Shown here: piece by piece, positions 31,256 through 42,594 of the stretch
Layout of the letters: every line of letters starts with the position of its first letter
Position numbering within the stretch: the stretch's first letter is position 1
Translations under genes and position numbers: made by a program
DNA from: Comamonadaceae bacterium
Lineage (GTDB): Bacteria; Pseudomonadota; Gammaproteobacteria; Burkholderiales; Burkholderiaceae_C
DNA: 64,000 nt
Direction of reading: 5' to 3'
Assembly: GCA_003599455.1 (NCBI GenBank)
Contig: QZKF01000055.1
Coordinates: 39,312 to 103,311 of the forward strand
The notes under the pieces: model-generated
The model's input: only the letters and a program-made list of their open reading frames with translations
Databases searched by the model: none
Told to the model about the DNA's origin: nothing

Positions 31256-33352
31256 TCAGGCTTTCAGGTACTCGGCCTTGCCGCCCAGCCAGCGCGCGAT
31301 GTGTTTCTCGGCCAGCGCCGGGTGCTGACGCAGCATCACCGGCGCGGCCTCGCGCGCCCAGTCGAGCAGGTGGGTGTCGGTGGCGAGGTCGGCGAAGCGC
31401 AGCAGCGGCGCGCCCGACTGGCGTGCGCCCAGAAACTCGCCCGGGCCGCGGATCTCCAGGTCGCGCCGCGCGATCTCGAAACCGTCGCTGGTGTCGGCCA
31501 TGGCCTTGAGGCGTTCGCGCGCGGTCTCGCCCAGGCGCCCACCGTCGGGCGGCGTGTACATCAGCACGCAGGCCGAGGCCGCCGCCCCGCGCCCCACGCG
31601 CCCGCGCAGCTGGTGCAGCTGGCTCAGGCCAAAACGCTCGGCGTGCTCGATCACCATCAGCGAGGCATTGGGCACGTCCACACCGACCTCGATCACCGTG
31701 GTGGAGACCAGCACGCCCATCTGACCGCCGGTGAACAGCGACATCACCGCCTTCTTCTCGGCCACCGGCATGCGCGAGTGCAGCAGACCCACGAGCACAC
31801 CCGGCAGCGAAGCGCTGAGTTCCGCGTGCGTCGCGGTCGCGTTGGACAGGTCGAGCGCCTCGCTCTCCTCGATCAGCGGACACACCCAGTACACCTGCCG
31901 GCCCTGCGCGAGCTGGCCGCGGATGCGCTCGATCACCTCGTCGCGGCGGCTGTCGGCCACCACCTTGGTGACGATGGGCGTGCGCCCGGGTGGCAGCTCG
32001 TCGATGGTGGAGACGTCGAGGTCGGCGTAGTAGCTCATGGCCAGGGTGCGCGGAATCGGGGTCGCCGTCATCATCAGCAGGTGGGGTTCCTGCGCGGAGC
32101 CGTCGTCCGCCGCACCCACCTTGCTGCGCAGCGCCAGCCGCTGCGCCACGCCGAAGCGGTGCTGCTCGTCGATGATGGCCAGCGCGAGCTTGCTGAACAC
32201 CACCTGGTCCTGGATGACGGCGTGCGTGCCCACCACCAGCGCGGCCTCGCCGCTGGCGATCAGCGCGAGCATCTCGCCGCGCTGCTTTTTCTTCTGGCTG
32301 CCGGTGAGCCAGGCGACGCGTTTGCCCAGCGGCGCGAGCAGGGGTTCGAGCCAGCCGATGAGCTTGGCAAAGTGCTGCTCGGCCAGGATTTCGGTCGGCG
32401 CCATCAGCGCGCACTGCCAGCCCGCGTCGATGGCGATGGCGGCGGCGAGCGCGGCCACCACCGTCTTGCCCGAGCCGACGTCGCCCTGCAGCAGGCGGTG
32501 CATGGGCACCTGGCGCAGCAGGTCGCGCGCGATCTCCTCGCCCACGCGGCGCTGCGCGGTGGTGAGCGCAAACGGCAGCACGCCGAGAAGCTGTTCGTGC
32601 AGGCCACCCGGCGCAGCGCGCAGGGCCGGCGCGCGCAGCACGGCGCGTTCCTGCCGGGCGGTGAACTGCGAGAGCTGCTGCGCCAGCAGTTCCTCCGCCT
32701 TCAAGCGCTGCCAGGCCGGGTGGCTGCGGTCTTCGAGCGCGTCGAGCGACACCTCCGGCCCCGGGTGGTGCAGGTAGCGCAGCGCGTCGCGCAGCGTCCA
32801 GGTGCCGCGCACCACGGCGTGCAGGCCGCCCAGCAGCTCGGGCGGCAGCGTCTCGCCGAGGTCGGCGCGGTTCAGGCCGCTGGCCACCGCCTTGCGCAGG
32901 TAGGCCTGGGGCAGTTGCGCGCTGGTCGGGTAGACCGGCGTGAGCGCGTCGGGCAGTTCGCCGCCGGCCGCATGGAACGCGGGGTGCACCATGGTCCAGC
33001 CCAGGAAGCCACCGCGCAGCTCGCCGCGCACGCGCACCTGCGCGCCCACGGCCAGGGTCTTCTGGTGCGCGGGATAGAAGTTGAAGAAGCGCAGCGTGCA
33101 GGTGTCGCTGCCGTCGTCCAGCGTCACCAGCAGCTGGCGGCGCGGGCGGAAACCGATCTCGCTGTGCGTGACCGTGCCCTCGATCTGCGCCAGTTGCCCG
33201 TCGCGCGCGTCGCGCAGCTTCACGATGCGGGTTTCGTCCTCGTAGCGCAGCGGCAGGTGCAGCGCCAGGTCGATGTCGCGCGCCAGCCCGAGCTTGTGCA
33301 AGGCCTTCTGCGGGGCAGTGAGCGGCTTGCGGGCGGGGGTGGCTTCGGGCAT
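31256..33352 (-). CDS. recG: ATP-dependent DNA helicase RecG
   Basis: 698 residues from [21 protein letters not shown]-terminal wedge/OB domain ([14 protein letters not shown]), helicase motif [15 protein letters not shown], motif [15 protein letters not shown], motif [17 protein letters not shown], motif [12 protein letters not shown]. Remodels stalled replication forks and Holliday junctions. Divergent from queA. Confidence 0.97.
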   Translation of the reverse strand: MPEATPARKPLTAPQKALHKLGLARDIDLALHLPLRYEDETRIVKLRDARDGQLAQIEGTVTHSEIGFRPRRQLLVTLDDGSDTCTLRFFNFYPAHQKTLAVGAQVRVRGELRGGFLGWTMVHPAFHAAGGELPDALTPVYPTSAQLPQAYLRKAVASGLNRADLGETLPPELLGGLHAVVRGTWTLRDALRYLHHPGPEVSLDALEDRSHPAWQRLKAEELLAQQLSQFTARQERAVLRAPALRAAPGGLHEQLLGVLPFALTTAQRRVGEEIARDLLRQVPMHRLLQGDVGSGKTVVAALAAAIAIDAGWQCALMAPTEILAEQHFAKLIGWLEPLLAPLGKRVAWLTGSQKKKQRGEMLALIASGEAALVVGTHAVIQDQVVFSKLALAIIDEQHRFGVAQRLALRSKVGAADDGSAQEPHLLMMTATPIPRTLAMSYYADLDVSTIDELPPGRTPIVTKVVADSRRDEVIERIRGQLAQGRQVYWVCPLIEESEALDLSNATATHAELSASLPGVLVGLLHSRMPVAEKKAVMSLFTGGQMGVLVSTTVIEVGVDVPNASLMVIEHAERFGLSQLHQLRGRVGRGAAASACVLMYTPPDGGRLGETARERLKAMADTSDGFEIARRDLEIRGPGEFLGARQSGAPLLRFADLATDTHLLDWAREAAPVMLRQHPALAEKHIARWLGGKAEYLKA

Positions 33353-33423
33353 GGGACAATTCTGCCCGGTTCCCATCCGCCGCCCTTTCACTTGGCACGG
33401 GCCTTGTTCGGCCCTCAAGCAGC

Positions 33424-35704
<2,281 letters not shown>

Positions 35705-35705
35705 C

Positions 35706-36776
35706 TCAGCCCGGCGACGCGGCCGCCCCAGCCGCTGGCACGGCCCGTGCCGGCTCACCACAGGCATAGCAGTAGCGCGCGAACGCGCTCTTGCGCGCCT
35801 GGCAGGCGCCGCAGTGGTCGTGCAGGCCCATGCCGCAGTGCGGGCAGAAGTCGTTCTTCGGATCCTTCAGGTCGACCGCGCGCTCGCAGCCCGGGCACAC
35901 GCCCTTGGCCAGGCGGGTCTGCGCAAGGTCGTAGTCCAGTTCCTGGCGGCGCTGCGGGTCGGGCAGGGCCTCGGCCTGCTGCTGCCGCTCCAGGTAGCGC
36001 TGCAACGCCCGGATGGCGTAGCGCCCGCCGATCACCGTGAGCACGATGCCGACGATGTAGCGCACGTAGCCGCCATAGCTCGGCAGGTAGGGCACCAGCT
36101 CGACGAAGAACGCGAACAGCGCAAAGAAGATGAAGCCCCACACGAAGGGCCAGTACGTGCTCTTGCGCTGCTTTGCAAACAGCCAGCCCGCCACCACCAG
36201 CAGGGGCAGCGTGAGCGCCAGCCGGTAGAGGAACACGCGCAGCTCCTGCGCGCGCTGGGCCGACTCGTAGGCCTGGCGGGCGCCCTCCTGCATCTCCTGC
36301 AGCTCGGTCTGGGCACGTTGCTGCGCCTGCCGCGCGTTGAGCGCCGCCTGCTGCTGTGCCTCCACCGCCGCGAGCGCGTCGCGCTCGGTCTGGCGGTAAG
36401 CATCGAGCTGCCGGGTGCGCTCGATCAGTTCCGGGTCCTGCTCGGGCCGCTGGGTCGCGTTGCGCGTGGCCAGCCAGTTGCCGAAGGTGTCGCGCGCCGC
36501 CCGGTGGTTGGCCTGCGCGGCCTGCTGGCGCAGCTGCGCCTGGTCCAGGGCGTCCTGCGCATCGCGGGCCGCGCGCTGGGCGGCGTCGATCGCCTGCCTG
36601 AGCGCCGGGGCGCGCTGCGGGTCCAGAAAGTCGTCGAGCGTGCGCCGCTGTTCCACCTGCGGCAGGTCGCCCACGATGGTGCTGCCCAGCCCCACCAGGA
36701 ACCACGCGAACACGAACGCCACCAGCCACAGCCCGCGGCGAAACCATTTCTCCGACCAACGCAATGCCTTGCCCAT
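35706..36776 (-). CDS. Membrane protein with coiled coil and C-terminal zinc ribbon
   Basis: 356 residues. One N-terminal span (GLWLVAFVFAWFLVGLG), a Gln/Ala-rich coiled coil (residues about 45-165), four spans around 175-265, and a C-terminal double zinc ribbon: CPGC, CPHC, CGAC and CYAC. The start at 36776 puts GGAGG eight bases upstream; an ATG two codons earlier is too close to it. Ends one base after the tgt stop, tail to tail. Function unknown. Confidence 0.75.
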   Translation of the reverse strand: MGKALRWSEKWFRRGLWLVAFVFAWFLVGLGSTIVGDLPQVEQRRTLDDFLDPQRAPALRQAIDAAQRAARDAQDALDQAQLRQQAAQANHRAARDTFGNWLATRNATQRPEQDPELIERTRQLDAYRQTERDALAAVEAQQQAALNARQAQQRAQTELQEMQEGARQAYESAQRAQELRVFLYRLALTLPLLVVAGWLFAKQRKSTYWPFVWGFIFFALFAFFVELVPYLPSYGGYVRYIVGIVLTVIGGRYAIRALQRYLERQQQAEALPDPQRRQELDYDLAQTRLAKGVCPGCERAVDLKDPKNDFCPHCGMGLHDHCGACQARKSAFARYCYACGEPARAVPAAGAAASPG

Positions 36777-36807
36777 GTTCATGCCCTCCAGTCCGGTTTG
36801 AGTGAAT

Positions 36808-37626
36808 TCATTGTGTGGTGCCGCCGAGCGCCAGCGCCTGGGGTGCTGACGCGAGGCCGCTGCGCGAGAGCCAGTGGAACACCGAGTCCACCGTCACGGT
36901 CTCGATGCGGTCCGCAAAGCGCTTCTCGTTCGGGTGGTCGTCGAACGCCACGTTGGCCGCGCCGACACGCGCGCCGAGCCGCGTGAACGCACCCAGCTTG
37001 AGCGTGGTCGGCTGGTAGGCCTTGAAGCGCAGCCAGGCCTGCGCCTGCTCCCGCGTGGTGACGCCGGGTTCGGCGGCCATTGCCAGGGTTTCGATCGCCC
37101 ACTGGTTGGACTGCTGGTAGCGCTGGCCCCACACATAACTCACCAGGTTGTAGGGCCGCTCGTGCATCGCAACAGAGCGGCGTGTGTCGGTCAGCAACTC
37201 GTGCAGCGGCGCCTGCAGGGCTGGTGTCGGCACCACCCAGGCGGCCTCCTGGCGCCACAGGTCGTCGAGGAAGAACTCCCCCAGGCCCTGACGGTAGAGG
37301 TCCCCCGTGGCGGAGCCGCACTGGTTGAGCTTGTGCAGCACGCGCCACGGCCCCTGCGCCGTCTTGTAGGCCCAGCCCAGGTGCGAGTAACGCAACTGGT
37401 ATTTGCTCAGGTCCTGTCCGGCGCGCGCCAGCACCACCACGCGCGCGCCGCTGCGGGCGTGTTCGGCGTCCAGCGCCTGCGATGTGTGCAGCGCCAGCGC
37501 CATGCCCTGTTCGATGGTCCGGGCGGTGATGGGCTTCTGCTCGCAGGAACGGCCAGCGTGGGCTGCATTGGTCGCGAGCAGCAGCGCGGCGACAAAGCCG
37601 CCAGCAAAACGCATCACGTTCTTCAT
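36808..37626 (-). CDS. DUF2145 family secreted protein
   Basis: 272 residues with a signal peptide (MKNVMRFAGGFVAALLLATN then AAHA). The mature part has the DUF2145 pattern: RSCEQKP, LARAGQDLSKYQLRYSHLGW, VLHKLNQCGSATGDLYRQGL, FFLDDLW, YQQSNQWAIETLA. The family is periplasmic and uncharacterised; the Cys, Arg-Tyr-Ser-His and Asn-Gln-Trp positions suggest a peptidase-like enzyme, as inference. ATGA overlap with the preceding gene shows coupling. Confidence 0.88.
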   Translation of the reverse strand: MKNVMRFAGGFVAALLLATNAAHAGRSCEQKPITARTIEQGMALALHTSQALDAEHARSGARVVVLARAGQDLSKYQLRYSHLGWAYKTAQGPWRVLHKLNQCGSATGDLYRQGLGEFFLDDLWRQEAAWVVPTPALQAPLHELLTDTRRSVAMHERPYNLVSYVWGQRYQQSNQWAIETLAMAAEPGVTTREQAQAWLRFKAYQPTTLKLGAFTRLGARVGAANVAFDDHPNEKRFADRIETVTVDSVFHWLSRSGLASAPQALALGGTTQ

Positions 37627-38078
37627 TGCGTCACCCGTTCGTTGTGCAGCAGCGCGTGGCCGAGCTCGTTCGGGATGAAGGCCAGCACCTCGCCCGCCGC
37701 CGACAGCAGCACGCCGGTACCGATCACGCTCACCGTCACCACGGTGCCAACGCCGATCACCACGCCCGAGGCCGCGCGGCCAACCACTTCCACGCTCGCG
37801 CGGGCGCCGTCGGAGGCACGCTCCAGCACATAGACCGTGCCCCGCGCGGTGCTCTCGACCGTCTTGACCACCAGCACCGCACCGGCGGTGGACAGGGCCA
37901 CCGGCAGCACGCTGACGGCGGCGGCGCCCACCGAGGCCGTGGCCACGACGGAGGCCACCGGCAAGAGCGACAACGCGGCCGAGGCCTCGCTCTGGGCCCG
38001 GGCGGGCACGCTGGCCAGCGAGAGGGCCAGGCACAGGGTGGCGACCAGCGCCATCGATTTCAGTTTCATCGTGTTCAT
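37623..38078 (-). CDS. Secreted or membrane hypothetical protein coupled to DUF2145
   Basis: 151 residues with a signal peptide (LVATLCLALSLASVPARA). The mature part is very Val/Ala rich with several hydrophobic stretches (GVVIGVGTVVTVSVIGTGVL) and ends FIPNELGHALLHNERVTQ. No named family recognised. Its stop overlaps the DUF2145 start, so the two probably act together. Confidence 0.75.
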   Translation of the reverse strand: MNTMKLKSMALVATLCLALSLASVPARAQSEASAALSLLPVASVVATASVGAAAVSVLPVALSTAGAVLVVKTVESTARGTVYVLERASDGARASVEVVGRAASGVVIGVGTVVTVSVIGTGVLLSAAGEVLAFIPNELGHALLHNERVTQ

Positions 38079-38116
38079 GGGAGCTTTCTGCTGGAAAGGA
38101 AAAGGGGGTTGACGGC

Positions 38117-38620
38117 TCATTCAGCGTGGGTGGCGGCGCGTTCCTGCATGGCCAGCTGGCGACCCAGCATCTCTCCGCGCACTTGGGCTTCGCTCAGGTC
38201 GGCCTCGTGGCGGTCGCGCAGGGTCTTGGCCAGCGTGAAGGCCGAGGTAACGAGGTACAGCCAGCTCACGCCGAGGTAGGCGCGGTAGGTGTCGTTGACG
38301 TCCATGCGCAGCAGGCCCCAGCCCGTCAGGCCCATGGCCACGGCAAAACCGCCCCACACCACCAGCCGCCACATCGGCGTTTCGGCCTCGCCACTCAGCG
38401 CGGCCTTCTGGCCATCGCGCACGGCCTTGGAGAGCACGAACACCGTGGAGAGACAGAACACGTAGCCCATCACCATGAACGCACGGTCCAGCGCCTGGCC
38501 CGGCAGGTACGCCAGGCCGGTGGCGCACAGGAAGACCGCGACGCCGAACGAGACCCAGATCTGGATCTGCCAGGCACGGGTGTCGCGCATCACGATGAGG
38601 GGAGAACGGTTCGAGGCCAT
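38117..38620 (-). CDS. YiaA/YiaB-family inner membrane protein
   Basis: 167 residues with four predicted spans in two pairs. The first pair, WVSFGVAVFLCATGLAYLPG then AFMVMGYVFCLSTVFVLSKA, matches the YiaAB two-helix domain; the second pair is similar, so the domain is duplicated. The C-terminus is a charged helix (LSEAQVRGEMLGRQLAMQER). Start 38620 follows AAGGG. Function unknown; same strand as the DUF2145 pair. Confidence 0.75.
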   Translation of the reverse strand: MASNRSPLIVMRDTRAWQIQIWVSFGVAVFLCATGLAYLPGQALDRAFMVMGYVFCLSTVFVLSKAVRDGQKAALSGEAETPMWRLVVWGGFAVAMGLTGWGLLRMDVNDTYRAYLGVSWLYLVTSAFTLAKTLRDRHEADLSEAQVRGEMLGRQLAMQERAATHAE

Positions 38621-38783
38621 GTGAAAACCCTTGGGGTTGTTGAACATGGGGCGGATGGTGTGGGCGGGCGCAGAAAGAAGCGCTCTGTTTGTGCAGCGGG
38701 CCCGTTCGGGTGTTCCGGTGGTATCTGAATTCGATACCTTGCCGCAGATGCGCCGTGGAGGCTGGCGACCCGCAGCTGCCGCG

Positions 38784-39101
38784 TCAGTGGTAGTCGTCCT
38801 CGCGCTGATGGCGCACCGCACCAACGATGACGCAGCTGCCGTCCACGATCTCGAACAGCGCCACGTAGCCGGCGCGGCCAAAGGGGATGACCAGCTCGCG
38901 CAGGAAGGGGCTGTTGCCCGCTTTGCGACAGGCGAAGGGTGACGTCTCCAGGAAGGCGATGCCGTCCTTGATGGCCTGCAGCGCGCGGGCGGGAATGTCC
39001 AGATCGCCGGTTTCGCTGTCCAGCTCGCGCTGCAGCGCAAAGTCGAAAAGCTCTTCCAGGTCTTGAGTAGCCGCCTCGCTGAACGTGACCTTGAAGACCA
39101 T
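38784..39101 (-). CDS. ParE/RelE-family toxin
   Basis: 105 residues with the RelE/ParE fold signature: FSEAATQDLEELFDFALQRE, the helix ALQAIKDGIAFLETSPF, and C-terminal VALFEIVDGSCVIVGAVRHQ. The VxHQR end is typical of ParE-like members. Start overlaps the antitoxin stop (TGATG). Whether it cleaves mRNA or poisons gyrase cannot be told. Confidence 0.85.
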   Translation of the reverse strand: MVFKVTFSEAATQDLEELFDFALQRELDSETGDLDIPARALQAIKDGIAFLETSPFACRKAGNSPFLRELVIPFGRAGYVALFEIVDGSCVIVGAVRHQREDDYH

Positions 39102-39379
39102 CAGGTGCGCCGCGCCTTTGCCTTGCGGGCTTCGTGCAGCCTGGCCTCCAGGCGGGCGACGACTTGCTCGGCCGGGAAGCCGGTGCCGGCGCGCTGGGTG
39201 TCTTGAATGGCGGCGATGCCTCGGCGCACGAACTCGGCCTGGTGCTTGCGTTTTTCCACGACGCTGCGAACTGCGCTCTCGACAAATTGCGAGAGCGTTT
39301 CACCTTGCTCCAGCACGCCTTCAAGTTCCTGCCGGAAATCGGGCGCGACGCGGACGGGGGGAAGGGTTGCGGTTTTCAT
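39101..39379 (-). CDS. Antitoxin of ParE/RelE-type system
   Basis: 92 residues. The N-terminal TATLPPVRVAPDFRQELEGV and GETLSQFVESAVRSVVEKRK form a ribbon-helix-helix-like DNA-binding part; the C-terminal half (AIQDTQRAGTGFPAEQV, then a basic helix ending KARRT) would wrap the toxin. Upstream of and overlapping the toxin gene, the standard order. The palindrome at 39391-39404 is the likely operator. Confidence 0.82.
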   Translation of the reverse strand: MKTATLPPVRVAPDFRQELEGVLEQGETLSQFVESAVRSVVEKRKHQAEFVRRGIAAIQDTQRAGTGFPAEQVVARLEARLHEARKAKARRT

Positions 39380-39390
39380 GGACAAATTGT

Positions 39391-39404
39391 ATTGCAGATG
39401 CAAT
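39391..39404. promoter_or_regulatory. Candidate antitoxin operator palindrome
   Basis: ATTGCA-GA-TGCAAT, a perfect 6-bp-arm inverted repeat, 11 bp upstream of the antitoxin ATG. Position and symmetry suit binding by the ribbon-helix-helix antitoxin for autoregulation. Confidence 0.5.
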
Positions 39405-39437
39405 GCAAGCGCGAGGTTGGCGATCGGCGGTGCGCCC

Positions 39438-41393
39438 TCACCCCATCAAGCCCATCACCCGCTCGCGCAACGCCTCGGGCGTCACCCTCGCAGCAGGCAC
39501 CGCATCGCCCACATTGAGCCCGACCCGGTTGAACAGCCCGCGCCGGAACGGGCGGACCATGGCGGTCTTTTCGCCGTTGTGCACCTCGACCCGGCTGAAG
39601 AACGAGCCCCAGAGGTTGGTCAGGGCCATCGGGATCACCGGCACCTGCAGGCCGTCTGCTTGCGCGCGTTCGAGGATCTTCATGATGCCGCCCTTGAAGG
39701 GCTGCATCCGGCCGTCGGCGGTGATGCCGCCCTCGGGGAAGATGGCCAGCAGTTCACCATCGCGCAGCACCGCGGCGGCGGCATCGAACGCGGCATCGTA
39801 AGCCGCCGGGTCGTCCTTCTGCGGCGCGATCGGGATCGCCTTGGCGAGCCTGAACAAGCCCCCCAGCACCGGCACCCTGAAGATGCGGTGGTCCATCAGG
39901 AAGCGGATCGGGCGCGGGCTGGCGGCCATCAGCAGCACCGCGTCGACGAAGCTCACGTGGTTGCAGACGATCACGGCCGCGCCCTCGGTGGGAATGTGCG
40001 CGTCACCGGTCACCTTGAAGCGGTAGACGCAGCGCGAGGCGACCCAGGCCACGAAGCGCAGCAGGTACTCGGGCACCAGCATGAAGATGTAGAACGCCAC
40101 CACCGCGTTGGCCAGGCCCACCAGCAGGAACATCTGCGGGATCGTGAAGCCAGCCTTGAGCAAGGCACCCGCGATGACCGCGCTGGCGATCATGAACAGG
40201 GCGTTGAGGATGTTGTTGGCGGCGATGATGCGCGCGCGGTGGGTGGGCTGGCTGCGCATCTGGATCAGGGCGTACATGGGCACGCTGTACAGGCCCGCGA
40301 ACAGGCTGAGCAGGGTCAGGTCGGCCAGCACGCGCCAGTGGCCCGGCACCGCCATGAACTCGGCCACGCCCTGGCTGGCCACCGGCGGCAGACCGCGCGA
40401 AGCGAAGTACAGGTCGATAGCGAACACGCTCATGCCGACGGCGCCCAGCGGCACGAGGCCGATCTCCACGTGCCGGCGCGAGAGCACCTCGCACAGCAGC
40501 GAGCCGGTGCCGATGCCGATCGAGAACACAATGAGCAGCAGCGAGGCGACCTGTTCGTTGCCGTGCAGCACCTCCTTGGCAAAGCTGGGGAACTGGCTCA
40601 GGAAGACCGCACCGAAGAACCACATCCAGCTGATGCCCAGCACCGAGCGGAACACCACCGTGTTGCCGTGCGCCAGTTTCAGGTTGCGCCAGGTTTCGGT
40701 GACCGGGTTCCAGTTGATCTTCAGGCCCGGGTCGGTGGCGGGCGTGGCGGGCACGTAGTGCGCCGTCACGCGACCGAGGAGGGCCAGCGCCACGCAGCTG
40801 AAGCCCACGTGGTGTGCGCCGATCTCGGGCACGGCGATGATCAGGCCGCCGGCCAGGTTGCCCAGCAGGATGGCCACGAAGGTGCCCATTTCCACCATGC
40901 CGTTGCCACCGGTGAGCTCGCGCTCGCCCAGGTGGTGCGGCAGGTAGGCGAACTTCACCGGGCCGAACAGCGTGGAATGCAGGCCCATGAGGAAGGTGCA
41001 GGCCAGCAGCAACGGGATGTGGGTGGAGAAGAAGGCCCAGGCGGCCAGCGCCATGATCAGCACTTCCAGCCGCTTCACGAAAACGATCAGCGTCTTCTTG
41101 TCGTACTTGTCGGCCAACTGGCCGCTGGTGGCGGAAAACAGCAGGAAAGGCAGGATGAACAGCGCGCCGATGAGCAGGCCGGCCAGCGCGGGCGGCAGCC
41201 ACGCCACCTGCAACTGGTAGGTGACCAGCACGGTGAAGGCGAACTTGAACAGGTTGTCGTTCGCCGCGCCGAGGAACTGGGTCCAGAAGAACGGCGCGAA
41301 GCGGCGCTGGCCCAGCAGGGCGAACTGGCCGCCCTCATGGGCCGGGACAGGTGGCGTGTGGCCCAAGGCGGTCGTGGCGGCGGGGTGGCTCAT
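39438..41393 (-). CDS. MFS lysophospholipid transporter-acyltransferase fusion
   Basis: 651 residues. Residues about 20-420 are an LplT-like MFS transporter with 12 spans (FFWTQFLGAANDNLFKFAF, LPHHLGERELTGGNGMVEMG). Residues about 440-640 are a PlsC acyltransferase: VCNHVSFVDAVLL (HX4D), FPEGGI and NLWGSF. The pair would flip lysophospholipid and reacylate it at the inner membrane. Homologous fusions exist in enterobacterial Aas-LplT as separate genes. GGAGGAG lies before the start. Confidence 0.93.
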   Translation of the reverse strand: MSHPAATTALGHTPPVPAHEGGQFALLGQRRFAPFFWTQFLGAANDNLFKFAFTVLVTYQLQVAWLPPALAGLLIGALFILPFLLFSATSGQLADKYDKKTLIVFVKRLEVLIMALAAWAFFSTHIPLLLACTFLMGLHSTLFGPVKFAYLPHHLGERELTGGNGMVEMGTFVAILLGNLAGGLIIAVPEIGAHHVGFSCVALALLGRVTAHYVPATPATDPGLKINWNPVTETWRNLKLAHGNTVVFRSVLGISWMWFFGAVFLSQFPSFAKEVLHGNEQVASLLLIVFSIGIGTGSLLCEVLSRRHVEIGLVPLGAVGMSVFAIDLYFASRGLPPVASQGVAEFMAVPGHWRVLADLTLLSLFAGLYSVPMYALIQMRSQPTHRARIIAANNILNALFMIASAVIAGALLKAGFTIPQMFLLVGLANAVVAFYIFMLVPEYLLRFVAWVASRCVYRFKVTGDAHIPTEGAAVIVCNHVSFVDAVLLMAASPRPIRFLMDHRIFRVPVLGGLFRLAKAIPIAPQKDDPAAYDAAFDAAAAVLRDGELLAIFPEGGITADGRMQPFKGGIMKILERAQADGLQVPVIPMALTNLWGSFFSRVEVHNGEKTAMVRPFRRGLFNRVGLNVGDAVPAARVTPEALRERVMGLMG

Positions 41394-41419
41394 GCGGGTC
41401 TCCTCCTGATGTGTTGTAT

Positions 41420-41731
41420 TCACTGGGCAACGGACGCCAGGGTGCGGCCCGGTGCTCGCGGATTCTGCCGCAAGGCGCTCCACACCGGCCATACCGCAAA
41501 GGCGGCAGCGACATGCTTGAGACTGTGACCCGAGACCGTGTCGCAGGTGGCGTGGAACACGACCTCGTCGCCCATCTCCAACAGCTTGGCCAGCGCGATA
41601 GCCGCGGCGAACGAGACCTCCATGCCCAGTCGATCCAGGGCCAGACTGAAAGGGTCGGGTGCCCAGTGGTGCGAGGCGGAGCCTGCGGCCGTGAGCACCA
41701 GCGCAGGGCGAAAAGCGGTGGTAGACACCAT
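41420..41731 (-). CDS. Small hypothetical membrane protein (ceramidase-like tail)
   Basis: 103 residues with start at 41731 behind AGGAG. Two hydrophobic segments: SFAAAIALAKLLEMG and SGHSLKHVAAAFAVWPVWSA. The SGHSLKH segment resembles, from memory, the C-terminal part of hydrophobic ceramidase-like membrane proteins, of which this could be a fragment. It lies between the acyltransferase fusion and the divergent XRE regulator. Confidence 0.45.
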   Translation of the reverse strand: MVSTTAFRPALVLTAAGSASHHWAPDPFSLALDRLGMEVSFAAAIALAKLLEMGDEVVFHATCDTVSGHSLKHVAAAFAVWPVWSALRQNPRAPGRTLASVAQ

Positions 41732-41855
41732 GTCGAACACTCCTGGGGTTGAGGTGCGCCGCAGTGTCTGGCGTGGGACGGACGGGCGGCATCGCCTTCC
41801 GATACAGTCGCACCAGCCTGCACCCCAAGTACCGCATACAGATACCGGACACGCC

Positions 41856-42587
41856 ATGAGCACCACCGCCGACCTCGTTCTCGCGCTCAAGAAAGAGCTG
41901 AAGGCTGCGCAGATGACCTATGCCGACCTGGCTCAGGCCATCGGAATGGCGGAGTCAAGCGTCAAGCGCATGCTGGCTGGCGGCGACATGTCGCTCTCGC
42001 GCGTGGACGAGATCTGCCGCGCGCTCAAGCTGGATTTCGCCGAACTGTCGCGGCGCGTGGCCGACACCCAGCCGCTGCTGCGCGAGATGACGCAGGACCA
42101 GGAACGCGCCGTGGTGGCCGACAAGAAGCTGCTGCTGGTGGCCATCTGCGTGCTCAGCCAGTGGACGCTGGAGCAGATCACCGCGCAGTACCGGCTGAGC
42201 GAAGCCGAGTGCGTGAAATACCTGGCCCAGCTCGACCGCATCGGCATCATCGAGCTGCGCCCGCTCAACCGCTACCGCCTCAAGCTGGCCAAGACCTTCC
42301 GCTGGCGCCCGCACGGCCCGGTGATGAACTACTTCCGCGAGCACGCCCTGCTCGACTACTTCGCCGGTGGCTTCGACGGCAGCGGCGAAGGCGTGATGCT
42401 GGTGCACGGCTCGGTCAGCCGCACGCTGGCGCCGGCCTTCCTGGAGCGCTTGCAGCGCGTGGCACAGGACTTTGCGCAACAGCACCAGACCGACCAGAAA
42501 CTCAGCGAGAAGGACCGCGAGGGCTACACCCTGGTGCTGGCCATGCGCAGCTGGGAGTTCGAGGCCTTCACGCAGCTGCGACGCTGA
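41856..42587 (+). CDS. XRE-family transcriptional regulator
   Basis: 243 residues. Helix-turn-helix at about 8-65 (TYADLAQAIGMAESSVKRML, DMSLSRVDEICRALKLDFAE). A second region (residues 90-150) resembles a winged helix (LSEAECVKYLAQLDRIGIIE) followed by an unknown effector-like domain. Seven bases upstream of the MFS gene, so it probably co-expresses with and regulates it. Confidence 0.85.
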   Translation: MSTTADLVLALKKELKAAQMTYADLAQAIGMAESSVKRMLAGGDMSLSRVDEICRALKLDFAELSRRVADTQPLLREMTQDQERAVVADKKLLLVAICVLSQWTLEQITAQYRLSEAECVKYLAQLDRIGIIELRPLNRYRLKLAKTFRWRPHGPVMNYFREHALLDYFAGGFDGSGEGVMLVHGSVSRTLAPAFLERLQRVAQDFAQQHQTDQKLSEKDREGYTLVLAMRSWEFEAFTQLRR

Positions 42588-42594
42588 GACCCGC

